From positions 1-39,917 of IMG/VR virus record IMGVR_UViG_3300032309_001000: a stretch of DNA of 39,917 nucleotides. One strand, given 5' to 3'. Numbering within the stretch: the first letter of the stretch is position 1; every line of letters starts with the position of its first letter. This stretch comes from a virus. The position numbers and the translations under genes were made by a program. The notes below the pieces were generated by a model, which saw only the letters and a program-made list of their open reading frames with translations, did not search any database and had not been told where the DNA came from. Positions 1-7,212 of the stretch are shown here, piece after piece.

Positions 1-246
1 AGGGTAGATCTCCTTTCGGAAGTTCCCAGAGCCTGTGAAGTGAATGGTCAGGCTTCCCTTGGTCATGGCCGTGTACTTAGCCATGGTCGCCTCTGCCATC
101 CCCAACGCCTCGTTCAAGTTACAGAACACCACATCGAGATCGTCATCGAACCGAGCGCAGTATTCACATGAGGAGCAGATACCGTAGATCAGGATGTCGC
201 CATCAATGTGAACTCGGTCAAACTTGTCGGGAAGTCTCTCAGTCAT
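1..246 (-). CDS. 5'-3' exonuclease, T7 gp6-like (3' part missing)
   Basis: The ATG at 246 opens a frame that runs off the left edge after 82 residues, so only the N-terminus is present. It has a VHIDGDILIYG segment at about residues 12-22, where T7 gp6 has its VMDGDWLVF strand with the first metal-binding aspartate. Near residues 67-82 an F-T-G-S-G-NFRKE-YP segment matches the NWRKE region of the same family. In T7 this enzyme removes RNA primers and supplies nucleotides from host DNA. The start overlaps the stop of the upstream gene (ATGACTGA), as expected in a coupled replication operon. Position after DNA polymerase fits gene 6. The family call rests on motifs and context; the full catalytic set cannot be checked. 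Confidence 0.8.
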   Translation of the reverse strand, partial: MTERLPDKFDRVHIDGDILIYGICSSCEYCARFDDDLDVVFCNLNEALGMAEATMAKYTAMTKGSLTIHFTGSGNFRKEIYP

Positions 247-880
247 TTGCGATGTCCTCTGCGAGTTTCAAGTTGTGCTTTCCGTGGAATCCAAAAGATG
301 TGAGGAGGCTGTGAGACTCATCAATCGGATGTTCGCAGGAGAACTCTTTAGCGAGATGCTGGTCAGCAAACTTGAATCCGCGTTTCACGAGTAAATCTCG
401 GTAGAAGACACAGATGGCCATGTCCTCTGGTTGGTTTGGGAACGGAAGGGTCGAGCAGAACTCGCAGAACTTCCTAGTCCTGAGACTGAAGCCTCCATTA
501 CCAACCTTGTAGCCCTTCGCAGACCAGTTGAATCGCTCTGGCCACGGTGCGCCGATGTAGTCGTAGTCCATGAACTTCGGGTTCCATCGATCCTTGTTCA
601 AGGCATACCCATCGTCTTGGTAGATGAGGATGTAAGGCTTGTCCGTGTATAGGTGGATCTTGGAGAAAACAAACGCACTGTATTCGGCAAGGCTCATCTC
701 CCCGATGCTTCTAACGGAGACGTTCGAGTATGTGAGTTTCGGTGGAACTGCGGACAGGACAACGACCTCTCCGAATCCAAACTTCTCCTTGGCCTTGCTA
801 CCGATCAGGCTCAGTTTATCGACGGCGTTTTCCGAGCCTCCTCGTCCATCGATTGCGATGTAGCAAATGTCATTCCTCAT
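239..880 (-). CDS. DUF5672-like glycosyltransferase
   Basis: A 213-residue protein with the landmarks of the DUF5672 family, which is related to GT-A glycosyltransferases: ILIYQDDGYAL at about 84-94 (DD as possible nucleotide-sugar/metal site), YDYIGAPWP at 106-114, VGNGGFSLR at 126-134, PEDM at 151-154 and FGFHGKHN at 196-203. The ATG at 880 is preferred over longer options because GGAG lies six bases upstream and the open frame before it is an unrelated overlap. It overlaps the previous gene by 11 bases and the next by 8. T7 has no equivalent here. Likely role is sugar transfer to a phage or host molecule; the acceptor is not known, and DNA base glycosylation or host surface modification are both only inference. 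Confidence 0.75.
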   Translation of the reverse strand: MRNDICYIAIDGRGGSENAVDKLSLIGSKAKEKFGFGEVVVLSAVPPKLTYSNVSVRSIGEMSLAEYSAFVFSKIHLYTDKPYILIYQDDGYALNKDRWNPKFMDYDYIGAPWPERFNWSAKGYKVGNGGFSLRTRKFCEFCSTLPFPNQPEDMAICVFYRDLLVKRGFKFADQHLAKEFSCEHPIDESHSLLTSFGFHGKHNLKLAEDIAND

Positions 881-1082
881 CGGATGCTCCAATGTCTCTG
901 GCGATGTCCTTGGCCATCTCAAGAAGGCCAATGACCTCGTGTGGATCTGCGTTCGTCGCGCAGTGGTAATCAGAACTCTTTTTGGTCGTGCGCTTGTACC
1001 CGATGAAGAACATCGAGTCGTAGCGTCGTTTGATCTCTGCAATCAGTTCTTCAGTAGGAATGAAGTCGAGTGGCTGTTCCAT
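870..1082 (-). CDS. Small protein of unknown function
   Basis: A 70-residue acidic protein without recognisable motif; the C-terminal half looks helical. Its ATG overlaps the DNA polymerase stop codon (TGATG), so it is probably translated by coupling from the polymerase message. I do not recognise the family. The tight packing on both sides supports a real gene. Confidence 0.6.
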   Translation of the reverse strand: MEQPLDFIPTEELIAEIKRRYDSMFFIGYKRTTKKSSDYHCATNADPHEVIGLLEMAKDIARDIGASDEE

Positions 1083-2827
1083 CAGTGAGTCTCCGCCCAG
1101 TTCTTACCGACACGGTATTCGCCATCCAACGGGCATCGGAAGCCGAACGAAGCACCCGCACGGCGGATAGCCTCAACCATGATCTTACCAACAGTGTCAG
1201 CATGGAGCGGATCACACATCAGTTGGTATTCATCGTGAACCGCAGCAACTTGTTGCACATCAAGGTTGTTCTTCTTGAACTCATCGTTGGCAATGATGCA
1301 AGCTTCCTTCATGATCACAGCACCCGCGCTTTGAAGCAGAGTGTTCAGTGCTGCGTGTGAGCTTCGGATCGGAAGCACTCGACCATCAATGCCCTTGAGT
1401 TGTCCTTTGGTTCCAACGATGCGCTCAACATCATCCTTGAGCTTCTGAAACGCAGGGACAGCCGTGTAGAAGTTCGCACGGCTCTTCTTACCCTTCTTCA
1501 CATCACCGCCGAGAACCAGTCCAAGCTTGGTGTCTGCTGCGCCGTAGATCAGGGCGTAGATTCCTCCCTTGGCTTGGTTTCGTGCAGCCTTGTGGCTTGG
1601 GTTTGCTTTGTCTTGCTGCTGCTGAGGAGCCAGACCAAATGCCTTCGCATTCTCCCAGTGAATGTCGCAGGAGATGACCTTCTTGGCGTACTCACCTTTG
1701 TCGTACCGCCCGAGGAAATGCGCGAGACAACGAAGCTCAAGACCAGAAGCGTCAGCACCTACGAGAACCTTTCCGTCAGAAGGAATGAACAGAGACCTGT
1801 AGGCCGGATCGGTGGGAACCTGAGCCATGTTGGGAACGCTGTGAGTACAACGGCCAGTCACTGCTCCGTTGGTGTTCACACGACCATGAAGCTTGCCGTT
1901 GATGTGAAGCTTCAGCCAAGCGTTCTCACCGTCTGCAAGTTGCCCAAGACGCTTGACGCAGGTCAGGTACTTGGCGAGAAGCTTTGCCTCTGGGTAATCC
2001 AGAGAGTCGAGTACAGACTCATCAACACGAGCACGACCATCCGGAGTCATCTCAGTTGGTTGCCAGCCGTACTTCTCGATGAGACGCTCTGCGATCTGTG
2101 TGCGTGAGCCGGGATTGAACTCCTCGATCTTCGGCTTCAAAGGCTTTCCTGTCTTCTCACTGACTCGATTGATGATCTTGTCGGGGAAGACCTGACGCAT
2201 CTGTGCTTCGATCTCCAGCTTCTCTCGAAGGAGTGCAGCATGAAGCTTCTCAGCCGCAGAGACATCGAAGCAGAAGCCATTGCGTTCTTGTTGTCTGATG
2301 ACCTCTGCGAACTTGTGCTCGACCTCCACAGCCTTCGGATCAATCTCTGCGATGCTGAGATGTTCGTAAAGCTTCACCGTGACGCGAACATCCTGCTGGC
2401 AATACTCCAGCATTTCTTCGGAGAACTCAGTGAAGTCAGGAGCATCTCCCTTGTGGAGCTTCAGCCTGTGTCCCCAAGCCTTCAGGCTGTGAGAACCAAC
2501 CAGCTCCTTCGGGAAGCCACTGTTCAGGGTTCCGAAGTCATCGTTGCGGAGATCCGGATACTTGAGGCGAGACACGACAAGCGTGTCAATGATCGGGCAG
2601 GAAAGATTCAGACCAATCAGCTTCTGAAGAGCTGGGAGATCGAAGGCCATGATGTTGTGGCCGATGACGATCTCCGCGATGGCACACAGCTCGATGAGTT
2701 GTGAAGCAGTTACTTGCCGAGGTTCTGCTCCATCGACGCTCACGACGATGCAGTGCAGCGTCTTGAGATCCGTCATGTGGATCCAGTCCTCGATCATGTT
2801 CGTTTCGATGTCTAGGAAGAGTTTCAT
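1082..2827 (-). CDS. DNA polymerase, T7 gp5-like family A
   Basis: This 581-residue protein has a proofreading exonuclease and a family A polymerase domain. Exo I is FLDIETN (D6, E8), Exo II is IGHNIMAFD (56-63) and Exo III is YCQQD (142-146). Polymerase motif A is VGADASGLELR with D359, motif B is R416 to G429 (RNQAK then YALIYG), and motif C is HDEY with H531-D532. T7 gp5 has 704 residues; most of the difference is in the thumb. Between about residues 208 and 238 only a short linker stands where T7 carries the roughly 76-residue thioredoxin-binding loop, so a different or no processivity factor is expected. The ATG overlaps the upstream stop as ATGA. It replicates the phage genome with the primase-helicase and SSB of this operon. 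Confidence 0.97.
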   Translation of the reverse strand: MKLFLDIETNMIEDWIHMTDLKTLHCIVVSVDGAEPRQVTASQLIELCAIAEIVIGHNIMAFDLPALQKLIGLNLSCPIIDTLVVSRLKYPDLRNDDFGTLNSGFPKELVGSHSLKAWGHRLKLHKGDAPDFTEFSEEMLEYCQQDVRVTVKLYEHLSIAEIDPKAVEVEHKFAEVIRQQERNGFCFDVSAAEKLHAALLREKLEIEAQMRQVFPDKIINRVSEKTGKPLKPKIEEFNPGSRTQIAERLIEKYGWQPTEMTPDGRARVDESVLDSLDYPEAKLLAKYLTCVKRLGQLADGENAWLKLHINGKLHGRVNTNGAVTGRCTHSVPNMAQVPTDPAYRSLFIPSDGKVLVGADASGLELRCLAHFLGRYDKGEYAKKVISCDIHWENAKAFGLAPQQQQDKANPSHKAARNQAKGGIYALIYGAADTKLGLVLGGDVKKGKKSRANFYTAVPAFQKLKDDVERIVGTKGQLKGIDGRVLPIRSSHAALNTLLQSAGAVIMKEACIIANDEFKKNNLDVQQVAAVHDEYQLMCDPLHADTVGKIMVEAIRRAGASFGFRCPLDGEYRVGKNWAETH

Positions 2828-3015
2828 TTGTTCACCATATCCTCGTATGTCTTTCCCTGATCTTCAAGCAGTCGCTTCAGCTTTCGTAGAGCTTGTAAGC
2901 CACATTCCTTGATGGATTCGGGAGAGTCAGTCTTGTTCTCTTGTGAGTTCCAGATCCGAGTTACCTCAGACCAAGACCTCAGTCCTTTGTCGAATTCAGT
3001 ACTCACGGGCTTCAT
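2824..3015 (-). CDS. Small protein of unknown function upstream of DNA polymerase
   Basis: A 63-residue charged, probably helical protein. The stop overlaps the polymerase start by four bases (ATGA), and the start lies inside the end of the previous gene. The ATG at 3015 has a GGAG only one base away, which is too close; a GTG at 3006 in the same frame is an alternative start. No family recognised. Confidence 0.55.
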   Translation of the reverse strand: MKPVSTEFDKGLRSWSEVTRIWNSQENKTDSPESIKECGLQALRKLKRLLEDQGKTYEDMVNK

Positions 3016-3334
3016 ACTCCGCGAGGCGAAGCAGAAGCTTTGTGTTCTCTTTCTTCAGCCTCATGATCGTTTCTTCCTTGGTCTCGACTGGCTCCATGAG
3101 GATCGGAGTGTGTTCCCCATGCCAGCCTCCCAAGATGTTGAAGTTGAAGAACTCGATGGCATCAGTTTCATCCATGCCTTCAGCCATCAGGTTGGCACGG
3201 ATGATTGCGTTGTCGTAGACAGCAAGAGCCAACTGGCCACACCGCTGACCAACACCGATGATTGCATTGTCGTGGCCATCAACGAACAAGGCAAGTTCAT
3301 TGTGCTCTGCGACGAATGTTCGTGGGTCATGCAC
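2996..3334 (-). CDS. Conserved phage hypothetical protein
   Basis: A 112-residue protein. Its features are an N-terminal segment with repeated AII-G/YDNAII strings, then GMDETDAIEFFNFNI and GGWHGEHTPI at about 65-90, then a lysine/glutamate-rich helical tail. This pattern (an AIEFF-FNI stretch followed by G-x-x-GE-TP) is one I recall from many small tailed-phage proteins of unknown function. I chose the GTG at 3334 because AGGAAGG stands six bases upstream and GTGCATGA overlaps the previous stop. ATGs at 3364 and 3355 in the same frame lack a ribosome binding site. Confidence 0.7.
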   Translation of the reverse strand: MHDPRTFVAEHNELALFVDGHDNAIIGVGQRCGQLALAVYDNAIIRANLMAEGMDETDAIEFFNFNILGGWHGEHTPILMEPVETKEETIMRLKKENTKLLLRLAEYEAREY

Positions 3335-3542
3335 GAAGCACCTTCCTGACTGCATCAAGTGCATCGAGCATCTGCGAAAGAGGAACTTCGACTTTGGTGT
3401 TCACAATCTTGTCTTTCTCAAGATCATGTTTCTCAACCACAAGAGTGACCGTATCGATGTGTTCGCTCCAAGCAGAGACGATCAGAGTTGTCCTGCTGAC
3501 CTTCCGCTGCTCCTCGCAAACTAGACGAATGTCCAAGGTCAT
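3327..3542 (-). CDS. Small hypothetical protein
   Basis: A 71-residue protein starting MTLDIRL; a longer GTG start at 3554 is possible, but the ATG at 3542 has GGAAAG just upstream. The composition suggests a beta-rich N-terminal half and a helical C-terminus. It sits one base after the preceding stop and overlaps the next gene. No family recognised. Confidence 0.6.
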   Translation of the reverse strand: MTLDIRLVCEEQRKVSRTTLIVSAWSEHIDTVTLVVEKHDLEKDKIVNTKVEVPLSQMLDALDAVRKVLRA

Positions 3543-3543
3543 T

Positions 3544-3810
3544 TCACTTTCCACGGCTGTCCTCCTTGAAGCAGTCCCAGCCGCGGTCTTTCATGTACTT
3601 CATGGCGATCTCATAGAAACGACCGCTTTCCATGCCATCTGCGGTGTCGGCTCCATCAACAATCGCTGCGTACTCACAGCAAGAACGCCGCGCCTCGTCG
3701 CGCTCCTTCCGCAGCCGTTCGATCTCGTCGGCGGCGTTCGCGATTGTCGGCCAGTCGGCGTTGTTGGCCGTGAAACGACGCAGCCGCGTCAAGATGTCAT
3801 TGCGTTCCAT
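3544..3810 (-). CDS. Small coiled-coil hypothetical protein
   Basis: An 88-residue protein with a heptad-like charged segment (DEIERLRKERDEARRS) at about 27-42, followed by a region with two cysteines and a C-terminal FYEIAMKYMKDRGWDCF stretch. It starts inside the end of the upstream 58-residue gene. Phage genes of this kind often encode small regulators or accessory subunits, but no function can be assigned. Confidence 0.65.
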   Translation of the reverse strand: MERNDILTRLRRFTANNADWPTIANAADEIERLRKERDEARRSCCEYAAIVDGADTADGMESGRFYEIAMKYMKDRGWDCFKEDSRGK

Positions 3811-3973
3811 TGGTCAGCTCCTTGAGCTTCGTCTCGTTCATTCTGATTTCGATATTGAGCATTCGGATCTGGTGCTTCAGTTCTTTGATGCGATCTAGAA
3901 ACTTACGACGTTGCACATCAATGTTGATGGCCTTGTTCCATGGATGATCCTTCTTGGGCTTTACGGCAGTCAT
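3797..3973 (-). CDS. 58-residue coiled-coil protein
   Basis: This short gene starts at the ATG that overlaps the glycosyltransferase stop (TAATG) and ends at TGA 14 bases inside the next gene. The protein has a basic N-terminus (AVKPKKDHPWNK) and then a continuous heptad-like helix (FLDRIKELKHQIRMLNIEIR). It fills the gap between two good genes exactly and has phage-typical coupling, so it is likely real. Function unknown. Confidence 0.65.
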   Translation of the reverse strand: MTAVKPKKDHPWNKAINIDVQRRKFLDRIKELKHQIRMLNIEIRMNETKLKELTNGTQ

Positions 3974-4650
3974 TAGTCAACCTCGCAGTTTCCGGGGCGT
4001 CCGTTCTTCTTGAAATCGTTCACGAACTGGTGCTTGTAGTGCTTTCCATCCGGCCAAGTGATGAGCAGCTGGAGATGGCCGATCTTCACCGTGGGACACA
4101 CGCAGATCCGTCTGGAGTAATTCCGCATCTGCTGCCAGAAGTAGATGTCCTCGTCGGTCTTGTACGGCCCCCATTGCCCACTCATGTCAGGCTTGCTGAG
4201 GAACAACGGCCTAGGGAGACGTTTCAACGAAGAGATGCGAATCAGCGTCAATCCGAAATGGCCAGTGAGAACCTCGACGGCATCACGGGTGGTAGGAACC
4301 TTTGGTTCTGGATCAACCTTGTACAGGAAATCGTTCTTCTCCCGCATCACCTGAACCGGACACAGGGCGTCGATGGTTGGATCAGCCTCCATGACCTCCC
4401 ACAGCTTCACGATGTCGTTAGTGTCGAACACGCTGTCGTAGTCGATGACAAGGATGTACTTCTCCGTGCCATCAGCGATGGCCGCTTCGATCTCACGCTC
4501 AAGGCACTGGCCCCAGAACACGCCAGTCACCATACGCATCCTGAAGTTCAGTTCATAGACGGGCCTGAAGAGGCAGTCCATGGTCGCTGTCCAAGTAACT
4601 CGTGGGAGGGACATGATGCCCCTGATGCTGTTTCCGATTGGATTACTCAT
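3973..4650 (-). CDS. GT-A fold glycosyltransferase (GT2-like)
   Basis: A 225-residue protein. A hydrophobic strand leads into a DXD-type motif, YILVIDYDSVF, with D70-x-D72, the usual metal and nucleotide-sugar site. Residues 165-171 read TDEDIYF, resembling the acidic catalytic-base motif of GT2 enzymes, and H192 in KIGHLQ fits the metal-ligand histidine late in the fold. The ATG overlaps the helicase stop as ATGA. Placement between helicase and DNA polymerase is unusual for a T7-like phage. Donor and acceptor are unknown; capsule or LPS modification or DNA base glycosylation are possible inferences. It is not a copy of the DUF5672-like gene at 239-880. Confidence 0.8.
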   Translation of the reverse strand: MSNPIGNSIRGIMSLPRVTWTATMDCLFRPVYELNFRMRMVTGVFWGQCLEREIEAAIADGTEKYILVIDYDSVFDTNDIVKLWEVMEADPTIDALCPVQVMREKNDFLYKVDPEPKVPTTRDAVEVLTGHFGLTLIRISSLKRLPRPLFLSKPDMSGQWGPYKTDEDIYFWQQMRNYSRRICVCPTVKIGHLQLLITWPDGKHYKHQFVNDFKKNGRPGNCEVD

Positions 4651-6239
4651 TCGATATCCTCATTCACTGGAAGTTCTTCGACTTCGGCCAAGCGACCATT
4701 GTCCCTGTACCACCGAAGTCCTCCTGCCAGTCCTGTCTCACCTGTGTATCGGTTCTTCAAGACGCGCAGCGTCAGCAGATTGGCATTCTCGTCATCCTGC
4801 TGATTTCGTTCAAGTCCGATCACCGCATCAGCCAACTGTGCGATGCTGTGTGAGCCGCGCAGCTGTGCCAGCGATGTCTGTGCTCCATTCTCGTGACCAC
4901 GATCACCGTCAGGACGGCGAAGGTGAGACACGACGAACAGCGCGATCTGCGTCTCCTCGACTAGGGAACGCAGTGATGTCATGGCGTTGTCGATCAGTCT
5001 GCGCTCATCTCCATCACCGAGACCAGACACCACGATGCTCAAGTGATCGAGGAATACATACTCGCATCCAAGAGCCTTGGTCATGTAGCGAACACGAGCA
5101 AGCAGGTTCTCTGGGTCAACCGATCCGAAGTGATCGAACATCACGACCTTGGCAACGGTTGCGTCGAATGCTTCCTTCTTCTGCTGCTCGGAGATGCTGC
5201 GTTCAGCCCACCAGTACGGAGGACAGTTGAGATGAATGCCCATGAGGTTGCGTCCGCTGCGCTTCACGGACTCCTCAAGCATCAGCATTCCAACCTTTTT
5301 GCCAGCACGAATCAGGTGGCAGATCAACTCACGGCAGACCGATGACTTGCCGATGCCTGTACCGGAGGTAAGAACGACGAGTTCACCCTTGCGGATCCCA
5401 AGCAGCTTGTCGTTGAGTTGTGTCCACGGGTAATCGACGCTCTCCGTGTTGTCTTCGGTGATGACGGTTTCCCACAGGTCTGAACCCATGACAACTCCGT
5501 CCGGCCTGTAGGTCTTCGCTCCGTACACAGCGTCAACGATCTTCGCAGCAGAGCCAGCCTGAAGAGCCTCGTTGGCATCCTTGTAGCCAGCCACGCGCCC
5601 GATCTTGGCCTTGCCCGGAGTAAGCAGGAGAGCACACTCCTTCGCTGCCTTGCGTCCCGCATCGTCATCATCGAACAGGATGTGGACTGCGTCGAAGGTC
5701 TCAAGCCACTCAAGGCTCTTCTGAAATGCTTTCACTGCTCCGGCGGCTCCGGTGGGAACAGACACAACGGGCCACTTGTTGCTGAAGACTTGTGAGACGG
5801 TCAGTGCGTCGATCTCTCCTTCAGTGACCGTGACCATCTTGCCACCGTCACGCCAAAGGTGCTGACCATACAGGCCGACATCTTTGAACTCGCCAAGAGC
5901 CACGAAGTCCTTGGAGGGGAATCGAAGCTTCTGTGCGACGATTGCTCCATCCTTCATGTACTGAGCGACTTGAACGCTCTGACCGTTGTACTCGCCAACT
6001 CCATATCCCCAGAAACGGCAAGTCTCTTCTGTGATCCCACGCTTCTTCAGCGCAGAGAATGTGACATCGATCATGTTCGTTTTCCTTGTAGTGCCAGTGA
6101 AACGTGTTTCACCGTCACCTCGTTCTCTGTAGTTGCAGCCAAAGCACCAAGCATGGCCGTCCGTGTACCGAGCAAGGTTGTCCTTACTCCCGCACTTCGG
6201 GCAGCTTTCGTGTCTTACGAATTCGGATTGGTTCGACAT
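4647..6239 (-). CDS. Primase-helicase, T7 gp4-like
   Basis: A 530-residue protein (T7 gp4: 566). The N-terminal zinc-binding domain has CPKC at 13-16 and WCFGC at 31-35. A Toprim primase domain follows with TEGEID (139-144) and the acidic FDDDDAG run (189-195). The DnaB-like helicase has a Walker A motif GTGIGKSS at 293-300, a Walker B YVFLDH near 395-402 and an LRGSHSI-Q segment near 450-458. It primes the lagging strand and unwinds DNA ahead of the gp5-like polymerase. I chose the ATG at 6239 because the zinc domain begins right after it; a longer frame to 6320 lies inside the RusA gene. Residue M56 has its own ribosome binding site, suggesting a short zinc-free form as in T7 gp4B. Confidence 0.96.
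   Translation of the reverse strand: MSNQSEFVRHESCPKCGSKDNLARYTDGHAWCFGCNYRERGDGETRFTGTTRKTNMIDVTFSALKKRGITEETCRFWGYGVGEYNGQSVQVAQYMKDGAIVAQKLRFPSKDFVALGEFKDVGLYGQHLWRDGGKMVTVTEGEIDALTVSQVFSNKWPVVSVPTGAAGAVKAFQKSLEWLETFDAVHILFDDDDAGRKAAKECALLLTPGKAKIGRVAGYKDANEALQAGSAAKIVDAVYGAKTYRPDGVVMGSDLWETVITEDNTESVDYPWTQLNDKLLGIRKGELVVLTSGTGIGKSSVCRELICHLIRAGKKVGMLMLEESVKRSGRNLMGIHLNCPPYWWAERSISEQQKKEAFDATVAKVVMFDHFGSVDPENLLARVRYMTKALGCEYVFLDHLSIVVSGLGDGDERRLIDNAMTSLRSLVEETQIALFVVSHLRRPDGDRGHENGAQTSLAQLRGSHSIAQLADAVIGLERNQQDDENANLLTLRVLKNRYTGETGLAGGLRWYRDNGRLAEVEELPVNEDIE
6072..6087 (-). promoter_or_regulatory. Internal ribosome binding site for a short helicase form
   Basis: On the minus strand AAGGAAA is followed, after about eight bases from its AAGGA core, by the in-frame ATG for M56 of the primase-helicase. 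Initiation here would give a 475-residue protein lacking the zinc domain, parallel to T7 gp4B, which starts at M64. Strong context, but expression is inferred. Confidence 0.6.
6096..6113. repeat. Palindrome related to the early-region hairpin, inside primase-helicase
   Basis: The arms AGTGAAAC and GTTTCACc flank a two-base spacer; other copies have three. It lies within codons for the helicase linker and 9 bases upstream of the internal ribosome binding site. It may be a functional relative of the early hairpins or a chance match. Confidence 0.45.
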
Positions 6240-6606
6240 GGTGTTCTCGTATTTCCACTTCGATCCTCGGCGTGTCCGAATACTTCTTCGAGGCGATGAT
6301 CCTGCACACCTGCACATCATCTTGCCAAGCCCATCCGTTCAGCACATCGAGCAACCCCTTCTGGTAGTTGTCGATGTCACCTATAGGATACTGATTGCTT
6401 GGGTTCTTCGGTGTGCGGCAGTAGAAGGTGATCTCGACCTCAAGAGGACAAGACAAAGGGCAGCCCTTGGGTCGGCTCATCTCACCAAGGGCTGCCCACG
6501 CGAGTTTCCTGAAGTTGTCGTATCGCTTCTGGTAGTAGACCCTGCCGTTCCTCGCAACGCGAGGTCGGGAGGCAGCAACAGGTTCAACCCAGAGTGTGAT
6601 TCGCAT
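6184..6606 (-). CDS. RusA-like Holliday junction resolvase
   Basis: A 140-residue protein with the RusA signature: GDIDNYQKGLLDVLNG at 76-91 and QDDVQV at 95-100. D77, D79, K83 and D96/D97 correspond to the D-x-D-N-x-x-K and late D-D-x-Q catalytic motif of RusA (D70, D72, K76, D91 in E. coli). RusA enzymes cut four-way junctions as dimers. In T7 this job belongs to the unrelated gene 3 endonuclease I, which I do not see in the window, so this is probably a replacement in the same operon position. The ATG overlaps the SSB stop (TGATG); the gene overlaps the helicase start by 56 bases. An arginine/lysine-rich tail follows the core. Confidence 0.9.
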   Translation of the reverse strand: MRITLWVEPVAASRPRVARNGRVYYQKRYDNFRKLAWAALGEMSRPKGCPLSCPLEVEITFYCRTPKNPSNQYPIGDIDNYQKGLLDVLNGWAWQDDVQVCRIIASKKYSDTPRIEVEIREHHVEPIRIRKTRKLPEVRE

Positions 6607-7199
6607 CAGAAGTCGTTGTCCGAATCCTCGAAGGGAACCGTTGCTTCCTGCTCCTTGACGAAACCATCGGTCGCCTTGAAGCCGAACGCATCGAAGTTGT
6701 CACCAGCGATGTATTGCCGCAACTCAAGCACCTGAACAGCTCGGAGGCGCAATGAGATGCCGTGGCCAACCATTGCCGTGAAGTAGGGAGCCACATCGAA
6801 AGCCACCTTCACAGTGGAGCCGCTGCCGACATTGAGATCCTTGACTGGATTGCCCTTGGCGTCGAAGAGCGCGGGCTTCTGATCCCACTGCTTCTCGCCA
6901 GTGCCAGCCTTGGCCTTGAGCTTGAATTTGAAGCGGGTCTTTCCGTCTTCAGTCTGCTTCCACGGCATATCTGCTCGCTTCAGATGCTTCTTGCCCTTGG
7001 ACTTGCACTCTTCCGCGTAGGCCGAATCTGCGATCTTCTGAAGCTTTGCTGCGAGTTCCTCAGCGTCGGCTCCAGAGAGATCAAGGTCGATGCTGTAAAC
7101 CCCGTTCACATCGAACTTCGTGTCTGGCTTCTCGATCTTTGGGTAGACGGCGATGCCAGCTGGGGTGGTGACTCGGACGATGTTCTGCTTGCCACTCAT
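6606..7199 (-). CDS. Single-stranded DNA-binding protein, T7 gp2.5-like
   Basis: A 197-residue protein (T7 gp2.5: 232). It begins MSGKQNIVRVTTPAG, has a beta-rich OB-type core with SIDLDLSG near 36-43, and closes with the acidic tail FEDSDNDF, which ends in phenylalanine as in gp2.5. That tail contacts polymerase and helicase in T7. The ATG at 7199 is chosen because AGGAG lies 10 bases upstream; a longer frame to 7232 overlaps the RNA polymerase end without such a site. A sigma70-like promoter stands about 85 bases upstream inside the RNA polymerase gene. Confidence 0.9.
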   Translation of the reverse strand: MSGKQNIVRVTTPAGIAVYPKIEKPDTKFDVNGVYSIDLDLSGADAEELAAKLQKIADSAYAEECKSKGKKHLKRADMPWKQTEDGKTRFKFKLKAKAGTGEKQWDQKPALFDAKGNPVKDLNVGSGSTVKVAFDVAPYFTAMVGHGISLRLRAVQVLELRQYIAGDNFDAFGFKATDGFVKEQEATVPFEDSDNDF

Positions 7200-7212
7200 G
7201 TTCTGTGTTCTC

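Noticed and set aside
3940-4803. Plus-strand gene of 287 codons
   Set aside because: Antisense shadow of the glycosyltransferase and helicase genes; no ribosome binding site or domain.
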